DNA of 64,000 bases, taken from NCBI GenBank assembly GCA_000499405.2, contig HG738140.1, forward strand, positions 3,215,631 to 3,279,630, in the 5' to 3' direction. The notes beneath the pieces were generated by a model, which saw nothing but the letters and a program-made list of their open reading frames with translations, had not been told where the DNA came from and searched no databases. Source of the DNA: Onchocerca volvulus. Taxonomy: Eukaryota; Nematoda; Chromadorea; Rhabditida; Onchocercidae. Below are positions 1 through 11,517 of this stretch, piece by piece (the stretch's first letter is position 1; each line of letters opens with the position of its first letter). Position numbers and translations under genes: made by a program.

Positions 1-1130
1 AAATATATTACTTCTCAATTAAAAAAAAAAAAAAAAAAAACGAAAAATGTTGTAGTTTTTTCTCTGCCTTTCTTTTCGACATCCTTGTCCATTCCTTGAA
101 AACCAATGATATTATCATGCAGTCATCTAATCAGTTATAATCATTCCCTCTTGAATTTATTAAGCAAATATTAGTTATTATTTCACGAGATTAAGAAAGA
201 ATTTTCAAGCAATTCACGGCATCATTTATTTATAAAATGTCAACCATATTTCCATAATTTCATCTGTTTAAAAGAAAAAAATGATACGAAATTTGTTTGT
301 TTGACAATTTTTAATTTCATTATTCCTTTCGATTTTTTCTTTTTTCAATTTTTTTATTTCTTTATTATGTGAAGAAAAAATTTCATGTTATATTTCGAAA
401 TTATATAAGCCCATTATTACGCTGATTTATAATTTTAATCATAATTTTGAAAGAAAAAAATGTACACAACATAATTCTTTTTTCTGTTCACATAGACCAA
501 TTGTTTTATTATTTTTCTTCAATTATTTTATTATTTTTGTTGTTATTTTTTATTAATCATTGTTGATTTTGGTTTCCTAATCATTTTTATTTATTTTTTG
601 CTGTATTAGAATTCAATCGCTTATCTATTTTAATTTTAATGGGTTTGAATAGCAAACTTGTCGGGTCTATTTAGAATAAAGATTCAATTTACTAAATTTG
701 AAATAATAGTTCTCACATTGCAAAATGTAATTGGAAACCTTCAATTTGAAATAAAATTGCATGAGTAGCAAATCAAACAAATTTTCACTATCCGCTTAAG
801 AATAAATGTATTCTGAATAACTTTTCTATTTTTAACAGTGTCTTACTAAAAAATTTAATTGCTATTGTTTAATTTTTATCTCAGTGATTATATTTTTTCA
901 TCGATTATTATCGATCGTGATATATTTAACTAAAAATTTCTAACTCTTTTTAATTTTTAATTAATTCGCAAAACTTTGATTAGACTTTTTGCTTTTTCCT
1001 TAAGAAAACAATTCTTTTTAGACAAGGCAAAAAAATATGATAAAATGGAAATGATTTTTCAAATGTCTAACAAGTAGAAATAAATAAAATATGCATCGCA
1101 ATCAAATCAATGTAATATGTAATTAAGGGA
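1..1130. other. AT-rich intergenic, no gene seen
   Basis: Poly-A/T runs and short stop-rich frames on both strands. I see no exon-like open stretch bounded by splice sites and no structured RNA. Confidence 0.6.
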
Positions 1131-1511
1131 AATTGTCATAACCTATATATAATTAAGTTATTAATATATAATTATATATTAAATTAATATTGACATAATA
1201 TTTAATTAGGTTAATATTGTCATAACCTATATATAATAAAATATATAATTAAGTTATTAATGTATAATTATGTATTTAATTAATACTGACATAACATTTA
1301 ATAATAATGTAAGTTAATATTGTCATAATCTATATATAACAAAGTTAGTATTGTCGTAACTTTAAGTTATCATAAAGTATATATAATTAAGTCGATGTTG
1401 TCACAATCTATATGTAGTTAAGTTAATATTATTGTAATCTATATAAGTAATTAAGTTAATATTGTTATTACCTATATATGTAATTAAGTTAATACTGTTA
1501 TAATCTACGGT
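1131..1511. repeat. Degenerate tandem array, about 31-33 bp unit
   Basis: About eight diverged copies of a unit reading roughly TTAATATTGTCATAACCTAT followed by ATATAATTAAG. Clear copies begin near 1131, 1212, 1314, 1345, 1393, 1424, 1457 and 1490. The first two copies are lengthened to 80-100 bp by extra TA-rich sequence. It looks like a decayed minisatellite. Confidence 0.8.
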
Positions 1512-1919
1512 TCAATTTTTTTATTTGTTCGTAATAGCTTCAAAATTGAATGTTATTACAACTTAGCATTTCTGTAAGTTTTATGATACCATGAAAAATA
1601 GAAGAATCAAAATTTTAAATTGTAAAAATTTGAATGTTCACCTTGAATATTGCTCAGTGAGAATGCAAATATTTTCCGAAAATGCTTAGAAATGTAGTAG
1701 AAATAAAAAATAATCCTTAGAATGTTCTTAGAATATTCACGAAGATTTAGCATTAACTTCTACTATTCAAAAAATTTTACAATTTTTCTGCGTGAGACAT
1801 AAGAATAAAAAGCAAAAAACCTTTATAACATTTTTATCATAAACGAGAGCAATCGGGGACACGAGTTTACACTAAAATAAATTTTCATGGATAATAACAC
1901 ACAGCAAAGTTAAAGCATT

Positions 1920-3119
1920 ATGCTTCGCTTTTTCGGATCTACTATAATCCTCATTCTCGTATGTATTTTTATGACTATTCTTTGGATCACGAACAACAAT
2001 CATAGTAGAAGCAATTCAAAAATCTTGAAAAGACCGTAGAAAAAAACAACGAACACTCAAGAACAAAACTGAATATTGTTACAAAATTATCTGCATGGTT
2101 TTGAAAGAAAGAGCTATATAACGATCAATGAACAGATTAAAGTAGTATTTGGAACAAATAATCAATCCAGACGAAGAAACGACTAGTATTCATGTTTCAA
2201 ATACTAAATTAAAGGAGCAAGAAATGATATAGTAAGACAAAAATCGATAATTGCGAAGTAATAAATCAATGAAATTTTCATAATATAATACCCTCTAAGG
2301 GTTGATATTATAGCAAGCATATAATCAGCAATACTGGACCTGAATAGGTCAAACAACTTTGCTTTTTTTGCAACAAAGATCATTGAGATAGCGAATATTT
2401 ATTAACCTATAACACTGCAGATCGGCGAAGTTCACACTTACATACTACTTTTAGGCAAGCTAAAAGTCGCATACAGTTGTGAAGAAAAAGGAAACATTGT
2501 TTGCATTGCAAGAATATCGCAACTCAGTCTTCTGTGATATGTTTCATAGATGTGAAAATAAATCTCAATGTGCCAGCAGAATGAACACATAGCAAATGAA
2601 AAGGATTCTGCTTTTGTACCGAAAGGTGAAGTAATGAGTCCGAACATTTCAAAAACTATGACAGATGCGATGGCGTTTTTCTGACATAGATTTCGCAACT
2701 CTCTTCCAGAGAATTTGATAAATCCAAAGATTAATCGAACAGAAAATGAGAAACTAATCATAGGAGGTAGAAAAAATGTATAGCCTTACTTTAGTTAGAC
2801 AGATTTAATTAGATGATTGCGGGAAGATTGAAAATATTCAAATTAAAAAAAAAAGTTAGAAAATTGAAGTCAGAAGTTTCCTTGTTTCAAATGAAGCTGA
2901 GATGCATGACGGCCAAAAGTGGGGTAAAAGGCTTTCCGATTCTAAAAAGAGTTGGAAACGATGATAATCAAGCATTAAAGCAATTCAAAAAACATAAATA
3001 TGATGGATGATCTCAAACTGCTTGGTCGTGGAAAGAATCGAAGAAGGCTTTAAAAATTATCGCGATTCATTATGTTTTCGTCAATTCAAAAAAAAGTGAT
3101 ATGAAGATTAAAAAATGAT
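1920..3119 (+). pseudogene. Decayed plus-strand coding region, unidentified
   Basis: A series of protein-like open stretches, all on the plus strand, is broken by stops and frame changes. The first (1920-2039) encodes 39 residues with a long hydrophobic run after a short N-terminus (MLRFFGSTIILILVCIF), like a type II membrane anchor. Later fragments include YLEQIINPDEETTSIHVSN (about 2140-2232), KVAYSCEEKGNIVCIARIS (about 2415-2540), a Cys-containing piece CENKSQCAS (about 2545-2590), KDSAFVPKGEVMSPNISKT (about 2560-2684) and, after one TGA in the same frame, RNSLPENLINPKINR (to 2779). A Lys-rich frame runs 2813-3117 with one internal TGA. Base composition here is less AT-rich than the neighbours. 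I cannot name the family. A degraded host gene, a processed pseudogene or an old endosymbiont (Wolbachia-type) insertion are all possible. The 107-residue minus-strand frame at 2438-2761 is more likely a shadow. Confidence 0.45.
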
Positions 3120-4326
3120 GCATTATCGTTTTAACAAATAAGACGAAACAATCCAAAACAGCTGAAATAATCGGAATTTTCCTAGAGATGGATCACTAAT
3201 GCGTTATTCACTCAAATTAATTCTGAAGTTATTTCATACCATAAAATCATATCCAAACTTCGAAATGTATAGATAACTCATTTTATATAGAAATTGGAAA
3301 AGTCTGAATAACTTCTATATTACAAACTTATAATGCGGTCAGAAATACGTTTTCAAATTATCAAAAATATAATTAATCAAGCATAGACATGTGAAAAATG
3401 TTTTGGCAACTGCCACTTTTACATCTGTTAAAAAAAATTAAATTATTCGAATAAATAATATGACTACCAGATTTGATATAAATTGAACTGAATCCAACAC
3501 TAATTGAATCAAAGAAGAAAAAAAAGAAAATATTTTCAATCACTACTTTTTAATTCCTTTTTTTAAATATTAGTGAAAGAAAATATTTTTTGAAATAGCA
3601 AATATGAGTCATTAAAAACTTGGCAATTTAAGCTTAACAAAATTTAGCTTGTATATCGTTATCAGATTTATTCCATTTATATTTCTCGTTGTTTTTCTTC
3701 TTTAAAGTTTATTCAGCTGATGATACTGTTGGATTGTTGAAACTGTCTAAATGATTTTTGCAATTTTTTTTTTTCAAACATTCCTTCTTGCACATCCTTC
3801 GAAACTTATCTGAAAAATGTAAATTATATTTTCAAAATTATTGCATATTAGTAAAATCTCATCCATTCAATATGTTCATATAAAGTTGTTTTTTTTTTTT
3901 TTTTTTCAAATCTTAGAAGGACAAGAAATTCAGGATAAAAATTTTTATCAACAACTGAATAGTAATTTAATTGATTTTGTTTTTAAATGGTAAAAATATT
4001 CATGATATTATTAAGATTCTCTATAATATGAAGCGATTTATCTTGAAAGAATTTGTTCATAATTAATAATGCAAAATAATGTAATGCAAGTAATACTTTG
4101 CTAAAATCTGCTCTTTTCGATATCACATGAATAGAACAAAAGTTCATTGAATGCAATCTTCTATTCCACGCTTTCTTCATTTTCTTGTTTTAGTTACAAA
4201 TTCTTCGGCCAGAAAATAGAAAACTTAATTTAAACAAATTCGATTACAAGAATAAACTTTTAATACTTGAAGAATAATAAGCCGTAGCTGATGCACGACA
4301 ATCAAAATCCGAGTAATTTTGATACA
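3120..4326. other. Intergenic, no supported gene
   Basis: Mostly A/T-rich. A 65-codon minus-strand open frame lies at 3983-4180 (begins MKKAWNRRLHSMNF), just downstream of the micro-ORF on the same strand. It has no splice signal or recognisable domain, so I leave it uncalled. Confidence 0.4.
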
Positions 4327-4470
4327 TTAAAATACGACTTGTTTTTTAAATATTATCCATATCTCAAGAAAAATTGCTATCGTTGATATGATAATTACAA
4401 CAACGAGAACGATGTTTAATATGACATTACGTGCCACCTGATTTGTTTCCTTACATATATCCATACTCAT
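4327..4470 (-). CDS. Single-span membrane micropeptide (47 aa), candidate
   Basis: An open frame of 47 codons starts at 4470 and ends with TAA at 4327-4329. The N-terminus is polar with one Cys (MSMDICKETNQVARN). A roughly 26-residue hydrophobic stretch follows (VILNIVLVVVIIISTIAIFL), ending in a short basic tail (IIFKKQVVF). A strong acceptor, TTTTTCAG, lies 7 bases upstream of the ATG, the arrangement seen at trans-spliced nematode start codons and at other genes in this window. No domain is recognised. It could instead be the last exon of a longer minus-strand gene, because the frame stays open back to the acceptor, but I found no in-phase upstream exon. Function is unknown; only a tail- or signal-anchored membrane location can be inferred. 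Confidence 0.4.
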   Translation of the reverse strand: MSMDICKETNQVARNVILNIVLVVVIIISTIAIFLEIWIIFKKQVVF

Positions 4471-5714
4471 AATAAACCTGAAAAATTTATAATTCATTGC
4501 TTCAGAAAAAAGAATAAAATATATAGTGAATAAAATCTAGTGTATTGCGTTGGAAATTTAAAATGAATAAAGTTTGCATAGCTTTTAAAGAAAAGCAAGA
4601 TTTATGAAAGATTCTTACTTATAAAAGAGGATAAAAAAGAATTTAATTTGTAAATGAGAGGAGCAAAAAGATTCGTAAGTATCATAATCAAAATAAACAC
4701 AACTTCTAAAAGTTAATTAAACTTTTAGCACCTAGAAAAACGACTTTGACACCTCACTAATAAGCCTTAATGCTAATTCTTTCCAGGCAATTGTATTAAT
4801 ATGATTGGAGATTGAAAATGTTTTATGGTAAAGCTTCAGAATTATCCATCAACTAAGTTTGAATTTACTCACTAAATAGCGTATGAAACCACTAATAAAA
4901 CTAAAAAGATGACACTGTGCAGATGCACAAATGATTTCTACAAGAGAATTATAAAATTTCCACAACTTGTTAAAAACAGAATTTTTTTCCAAAAAGCAAA
5001 TGTGAGAAATGACTACATTTTAAGATTATTACGATCATTTCTTGAAGCATCGGAAAAAGTAAATAATTTCATCGTTGATTGCATTTCTTTTCTAGCAATG
5101 ACACACATTGGCAATAATAATTTCATTTTTTTTTGATATGGCTTACAAATTGATCTAAGGAAGGATAAAAAAATAATTAATTTATATATTATTAACCTCC
5201 TCTTTTTATATTTGTCCTATTTTTTTGCTGAATTTTTATGCTCATTTTAGATACTTTCTTTGCTAAATATGTCCAAGAATTTTCGAAAAAAAATATCTTC
5301 TGAAATTTTTCTTTCTGTAGATCATAACGAAAATTAGAAACTAAACAGATGAGGTGGAAATTTGTTCGAAAATGGACTGAGAAAATGTATTTACGTCAAA
5401 GTAGCTTTATACTAATAAGCAACTACAATCACTGTTAACAAATTAAATTACATAAATTTTCGATGCAATAACGTTAATCGAATTTATCATCAAATATTTC
5501 AATCAAGCAATTAGCTGGAATTTGCTAAGAAAATTATGGAGAGAATATAATTAATATTCTAAAAATGAAAAATGATAGAAAACCAGAAGTAAATATAAAT
5601 CATATATTTAATCAAAAAAAAAAAGAATGATACGTTAAATTATTACAATTTAGTAAATAAAAGTGAAGTCTTATCAAAATTCATTTAGAATAATAAACTA
5701 ATTAAATATTATCT
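4471..5714. other. Intergenic with one unassigned open frame
   Basis: The acceptor for the micro-ORF is at 4478-4479. A 75-codon plus-strand frame at 4909-5136 (begins MTLCRCTNDFYKRIIKF) has fairly even composition but no flanking splice sites or known motif. It may be chance or another decayed fragment. Confidence 0.4.
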
Positions 5715-5880
5715 GGATCCTGTCAGGCTTCATGTGGCCGATCAGCTTGTCGATGGGAGCCAATCACGCTTCACGTGTCTGGCCCCAGGTAGTATATAAA
5801 TAAAAATGTCAATTTTTGTTTGTAAAAAATTTACACCTCCGAAAGTTCTTAAAAACGCGCCTTATTTGATTATGCATTTA
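5715..5880 (-). mobile_element. Degraded Helitron 3'-end remnant
   Basis: The segment CACGCTTCACGTGTCTGG followed by TATATAAATAAAAATGTCAA, TTTGTTTGT and ACACCTCCGAAAGTTC aligns with the left (3') end of the Helitron at 50876 (hairpin GGACACGC/GCGTGTCC, then CTATATAAATAGAAATGTCAA, AAACCTCCGTAAGTTC). It stands out as a GC-richer island. The terminal hairpin has lost pairing and no helicase sequence is attached, so it is a solo end. Confidence 0.6.
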
Positions 5881-6239
5881 GCCGATGAAATAATGAATAA
5901 TAATTAATTAATCCTTGTCGCATAAATTGCTAATTAAGGCGATATTTTTACATTTTATTGAAATGAACGAAATTAATAAAAGTTTACTTTGAAATGATTA
6001 TTACTGTATTACCACATGGTCTAATTATAAACTAATTGATTTTTTTTTATCATTATTATATGCTTATTACTAGCTTTTTTTCCTTTTCTTCATCATTCCA
6101 TTTGCGTTTCTCTGAACAAAAAAAGAAAAAAAAAAGAAAAATTCGGTAATTATCAATGTCATGAAATGATAAAATTCATTGTCCAAATTAGAATTCTAAT
6201 TTATGAATTATTTTATATATTATACCTGAAGAATTTCAT

Positions 6240-6690
6240 ATATTTTATTGATTTCATATTTTGTTACAAACTTTTCCATTGGTTCCATTAATCGATTCAT
6301 AATTAAAGGAAATTAAAAATCAACATAGTAAATTGATTTGCAGTATGCTTTTTATTCACTATGTGATATTTGGGAAACAATCTTTTCTTCTGATCGAAAA
6401 TGATCAGGAAATATGAGAAATGAAGAGAAGCGATATAAAGTTGTATAATATGGTTGTGAGGATGCGATTTCGCGATATGTCGTCCATCGGTAAATAATAT
6501 TTTAGCGATAAGGTCAAAAGGCCATTTGTGTCCATCCCGTAAACAATTCTTATCGCTTATACTAGGATTTGAAAATGAAATTCCAATTATATCGTCATTT
6601 CAAATTGAACCAGTTCGTCAAATAACTTTTAATTTGAATTAATAAAATTTTTTCGTGTTTTTATTTAGTAAAAACATTTTTTATTTAGTT
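6240..6690 (+). repeat. Left copy of conserved non-coding block (CNE)
   Basis: This block is related to 15530-16180, in the same orientation. The best conserved core is CATCGGTAAATAATATTTT then GCGATAAGGTCAAA (6484-6520 here, about 15799-15835 there). A flanking GTAAACAATTC and the TCATAATTAAAG motif are also shared. No open frame runs through either copy. The core carries a GATAAGG motif. It lies about 1.9 kb upstream of the first paralogous gene. It may be a dispersed repeat or a regulatory block duplicated with the locus. Confidence 0.6.
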
Positions 6691-7246
6691 AAAAAAGTAT
6701 GAATAATTTTTTTTTTTTTTTGGAAAAATTGAATCAATAAAAAAATATAAATTGATTCAAGTACTATTCATTTTTCAAAATTTCATTGCTTGAAATTTTT
6801 AGCCAAAAAATAATCTGAATTCATTCCAATCTATATTCATAAATAGTTATTTGGTTATCTGCGACGAAAAGGGAAAGTTTCAATTTTTTAATGCCAAATA
6901 AATTAGTCTTAATTAAATCATTTCTTTTCGAGAAATTTACTTGCAAAATTAGTATATGATAAGCGTTTTTTTTTCTTTTTTTATAGTTTTGTTAATTTAT
7001 ATATCGCAAAAATTGCGAAAAAAAAAAAAAAAAAAGAAAAGAAATGATTACTTATTGAAATCTATTAATTGTAATGTATTTATCTCATACAATACTTTAA
7101 TGTATAAGCATAGAAAGGATTCAATTCTAAAATTTATCATTATCATAATCATTTTCATTATTTCCTCTTTTCCCCATTTATTTCGGCGAATAAGAGATGA
7201 ACAGATAAATCGATTGAAACTATTTGATTGAGAAGTACTCTTCTCT

Positions 7247-7414
7247 ATTAATCCTTCTCCTCTGACCACTTCTTCCAATTCATCTGGTCATCCTTTGGGT
7301 TGATTTACCCTTCTCCTCTAATCTGTTGTTCCAATTCAACTGGTCATCGTTTGGGTTGTTTATCCTTCTCCTCTGATCTCCTCTTCCATTTCATCTGGTC
7401 ATCTTCTGGATTGT
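7247..7414. repeat. Three-copy tandem repeat, about 56 bp
   Basis: Three direct copies of a pyrimidine-rich unit with the shared words ATCCTTCTCCTCTGA, CTTCCAATTCATCTGGTCAT and TTTGGGTTG. Confidence 0.85.
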
Positions 7415-7679
7415 TTTCTTTCTTCTTTTTTTTTTTTCTTTTTAGATGATTTTATGATGCATCCAAATGGTAAGCAATTTTTTGGAGATTATAAACTTAG
7501 CACATGTGTTACTAATATTATTTATTAATTGTTATAAAGCAAAAAAAGGGCAGAAAAAGCAAAAATTTCGAGAAATTATTTTTAGAAAAATTGAATTTTA
7601 CAGAAATTTTTGAATGAAAATCACATAAAAATAAAAATTCGCAAAAATTTCAAAAAATCCAATATATTTCTCTCCAGAA

Positions 7680-7915
7680 CTTGAGGAGCAGTATTTTCCG
7701 GTTCGACCAATCATAAGTCGACACTTTGAGTTCAAGTAAGTTGACCCTAAGGGGAGGAGCCCCAGGAGGCTTTAAAAGGCCAGGACTTCGAAGCCAAGCA
7801 CTTTATTCGAAGCAGGCCATTTAGGACCATTGTTTTTTTCTGTGTAGTATTCATTTAATCTTAACCCCGCGAAATTCCAGATAATACCGTATAAACCGAA
7901 CAAAAGCTACTGTTG
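7680..7915. mobile_element. GC-richer island, possible solo LTR fragment
   Basis: This block is sharply less AT-rich than its surroundings. It contains a TATA-like CTTTAAAAGGCC, a GGAGGAGCCCCAGGAGGC segment and two TTCGAAG palindromes. Read plus, it starts TGAGGAGCAGTATTTTCC and ends CTACTGTTGACA, compatible with a solo retroelement LTR. I find no convincing target-site duplication and no second copy in the window. A promoter of the downstream gene is the alternative. Confidence 0.3.
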
Positions 7916-7984
7916 ACAACGTCAAAAATCAATCTCTAAACAACAAAACACATCAAACAAGAGAATCCTTTTCCAGATTTGCAA

Positions 7985-8330
7985 AAAAATACTTTAATTT
8001 TATATTTAATTCGAAAATAAGGACCTAATTTTTGGTAATAGCAATTGATAAGCCTAAAAAGTCGATCAATTTGATAAAATATTTAATTTAACGATTTTTT
8101 AGTTGTTATCATTGCTAGACATTGCATTAAAGCTGATCATCTTGCTTCATCTAATATAATTCTATTTTAATTTAGATATTTATTTGCCATAAAATTAAAA
8201 AAAAAAAAAAAAATCCTATTTTCTCTTCTTCTCACAATTTTGCGAAAAGAAATATACTTATGTCGTAATTACTGTTAAAACAAAAAATATTCCAATTTTC
8301 AGTACTTTAAAATGTTTGTTTTAAACATAA
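7985..8330 (+). promoter_or_regulatory. Upstream region of paralog 1, shared with paralog 2
   Basis: It aligns with 11518-11870 upstream of the second gene. Shared words include GTTATCATTG, ATTGCA then TAAAGCTG, GATCA, CTTCATCTA, TTCTATTTTAATTTA and GCGAAAAGAAA/GAGAAAAGAAA. Retention of this stretch beside both genes suggests promoter content, but simple shared ancestry explains it too. Confidence 0.5.
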
Positions 8331-8404
8331 GCATATATACACAATACATGTATGATTTTAATTTATGCTAACTTTTTTTAAATTTTTAATATCATTACCA
8401 ACAA

Positions 8405-11400
8405 ATGGCACATTTGTCTGGATTGGTTCGTTTGAGTTTGTTGCTTGCAACTTTTCTACCAACTTTTCTATCCCAATTTAATGAAAATCACATCGATTCG
8501 CAATTTGATGGTACAAACATCGATATGGGATGTATGTTCCTTTAGATTTTCTTATTATTTTTTTTTAATTTCGCAATAAATTTTGAGTGATTAAACTTTC
8601 TAAATTTGATATCACCAATTAATTTTGATTAATGTGATCATATTAATATATCATATCTAAATTGGATATTACCAATTAATTTTGATGAATTTGATCATAT
8701 TATAATATCATATATTATTATTAAACAATTAATTAATTGCATTTCAGTATGTCGACGGGAATGTTTGGAACTTAATCAAAATGCTATTATACGAATACAT
8801 GAAAAGGATAATTCAATATTAGCAGGACTTTGTTATAATGCGACGAAACTTCGGTCAGATTATTTTTCATCGTATCATCTTCATTTAACTGATGAAGCGA
8901 AATCAATTATTATTTCGTATATTTGTGATCGTGAAACAGGTAAATGGAAATATGATGGAAAGGTATGTCCAATCAAACGAATAATTTTTAGGTTGTAACA
9001 TGATAGCGTTAATATTTATTCAAAAATTTAGGATAGAAAAATATTAAATACATTAAAATTTAAAATTACCACAAAACCAAAAATGCAGTGAAGAATAAAA
9101 TAATATTATTTAAAAAAAAAAAAAAAAAAACAAATACATTGGAATTTGAAATAACATAACTACTGAGATTAAAATATTTTCTTTTGCTATGATTCAATGC
9201 TAATAGTATCATAAGAACCATATAATGTTAATCATAATAATAATAATGGAATATTTAATTTTATCACTTATATAAATAATGATTTTAATATCTAAAAAAA
9301 TTTCATTCCTTCTTTTAATTAGCAAAATTTCAATTTTGTTTTCTTTTTTCATAATCTATTCTTTCGCCAAATTTTTCGTTCATTTTCCAAAAAAAAAAAA
9401 AAACAAATTTGTTGTTAACGATTATGAGTGCGAGCGAGTAAAATTTCGCAAAAATATAATTAAATATTAATTTATTCAAAATCAAACCATTTGCGGTTTT
9501 TTATTTAAAAAAAAAAAAAGAAATTGATTCGCATATACTGCATTGATCAAATTTGAAACAAATTCTAAATGGTATAAAAACTTTCAAATGTTTTTTTTTT
9601 TTTTTTTTAGATATACTGTGAAATAAATGTTAAAAATTTGATGTAATATGTGTATATATTTTGAAGGTTATAAAAAAAATAGTACATAAATGAATAGTTT
9701 CAGTCAAATAAAAAGAGGAAATATAGAATTATTTAAATACATATATACTTGATCTTTTAGACGAATTTTATTAATTTGCTGCAAAAACAATAAAGTAAAA
9801 TGTTATGAAATACAAAAAATTTAAGCAAGCACAAGCTAATGAACAAATCTTTAGCAAATAAACCAACAAAAAAAAAAAATTAATTAATTTAAATGCAAAA
9901 AATATTAATTTCTACATGACTTCTTTATTGCTAGAATATTATAATACTTAAAAACACTGCTATTACAAAAATAATTTGCTGGAAAAAAGTTTAGTTTTAA
10001 ATCAAGAACAAGATTACAGTGGATAGCTCTGTTAAGTTTTCATCTTCATTTGATAAATTAATTAGATAAAAAAAAAAAATTTTAAATAAAATAGTTGAAA
10101 TCGGACAGATTAAAATTATTTATTCCTACGAAAAAGGATTCGTATATTAATCAATTTAATTTCAAACGATTAATTTTAATTGCGATCAGGAAATTCTTAT
10201 GATTTAAAAAATCATTACATTTTTGCTCAGATAAAGTGCGAAGAACTACTTTTTATAAATCACCTAAAAATTTATTTTTGAGAAATTAATCACTTTACTT
10301 TATTTAAAATTTTTTTTTAAATTGAAATTTAAGCTTTTTGGGTGATTTTTAATTAAATATAAAAACTTATAATTCGTTTATTTCTTTTTTTTTTTTTTTT
10401 TATCCACTAGGCGATGTTATGCGAAAAAGCGCAAAATAAAATTTGATAAATTAATTTGACTTCAAAATTAATCAAAATATTGAATAAATCATATTTTACA
10501 CCATTTAAATGAACAAATACTTTTCTTTTTGTCTAATACTGTTCATTTATATATTATTTTTATCACTTATCATTTTTCGTATTTATTTTCCTTTCTTGAA
10601 ATTTTTTGTTCGAACAACAAAATTTTAAGCTTTATGATAGGTCAAAAATCGTTCTTATTCATCAAATATTATGTTTAAACTTCGATTTCTTAATAATTCC
10701 CTACCATATTTTTATTTGATAATACCGTATATTATAATACCGTATATATTATAATACCGTTGATAATACCGTATATTAACATAAGAGAAATGAATGTAAT
10801 TATATATACATTCCTTCTTCCCCTAATTTAATTCATGAAAAATGCGTAAATTCGAATAGCTAAACTGGAAATGATTGACTTTTAATTGTGAACATAGCCA
10901 ATTAATGAATAAATCAAAAATTCGGTATAATTTGAGTAAAAAAATTCAAATATTAGCAGGAAATTTGTAAAGAAATAACCAAAAAAAATAAAATCAATAA
11001 TTTTAATTATACTTTATAATCGATTACCGTAAACCAGTTGTCATAAAAATGAATAATTATTAACTAAAAAATGAACTAAACAATTAAGATGCAACTGGAA
11101 TATATTGGAAAATAAATTGATAAAATAAATTGATTAACTGTTAATTGAAATAATGATACCTAACATTGCTATCAAATTAACTTATCATTTATACCTAACA
11201 TTGCTATCAAATTAACTTATCATTTATAGCATTCGATAAGCCTATATGAAACATCCAATTATACATGTCCAGAAGTTCAACAGGTGTTAAATTTGCGATC
11301 ATGTCCGATCACTGATATGTTCTTAAAGTCCATTGATATGCACTTTAACGGTAAGTATAAATAAATTAATTAATAAAAGATTTGATCAAATTCCAATAAT

Positions 11401-11498
11401 AATAGATTCGCAAATTCAGTGCGCAAATTGGTTCGTTTAATAAATCAAATATTTTTAATTGCGTCACTATTATTGTAATTAAATTTATAGAAGTATAA
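8405..11498 (+). CDS. Secreted cysteine-containing protein, tandem paralog 1
   Basis: Exons are 8405-8531, 8748-8962, 11230-11350 and a tiny last exon 11491-11498, giving about 156 residues. If the third exon is not spliced at its GTAAGT it ends with TAA at 11364 instead (158 residues). The N-terminus is a signal peptide (MAHLSGLVRLSLLLATFLP). The mature part begins with CRRECLELNQ, has an N-glycosylation sequon (NATK), a YICDRETGKWKYDGK segment and ends with TCPEVQQVLNLRSCP. The Cys pattern matches paralog 2, as do exon phases (1, 0) and the ATGGGAT splice junction. Intron 2 is 2.27 kb against 0.66 kb in the paralog, so it has expanded. I do not recognise the family; a small secreted nematode-specific protein is the safest statement. 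The start was chosen because the context ACCAACAAATGG is conserved in the paralog (CATCAACAAATGG). Confidence 0.7.
8599..8712. repeat. 57-bp tandem duplication in intron 1 of paralog 1
   Basis: Two adjacent copies (8599-8655, 8656-8712) both begin TCTAAATT and contain ACCAATTAATTTTGAT. Paralog 2 has a single, more diverged version in its intron 1, so the duplication is younger than the gene duplication. Confidence 0.8.
8963..11229 (+). other. Expanded intron 2 of paralog 1
   Basis: This is 2.27 kb of A/T-rich intron with many homopolymers. It includes a short array of ATACCGTATAT-type units at about 10719-10775, similar in core to the satellite at 19.6-19.9 kb. I see no exon inside it. Confidence 0.6.
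11158..11227. repeat. Perfect 35-bp tandem duplication at a splice acceptor
   Basis: Two identical copies of a 35-bp unit (11158-11192 and 11193-11227), starting ACCTAACATTGCTATCAAAT and ending TCATTTAT. The second copy runs straight into the AG acceptor of exon 3 at 11228-11229. Confidence 0.95.
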
Positions 11499-11517
11499 TT
11501 GATTCTTTTCACGAAAT

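Noticed and set aside
2438..2761. 107-codon minus-strand open frame
   Set aside because: It lies opposite plus-strand fragments that read more like protein and form a series; no splice or start support.
7690..7705. GGTTCGACC, possible tRNA T-arm
   Set aside because: Flanking bases do not form a T stem or acceptor stem.
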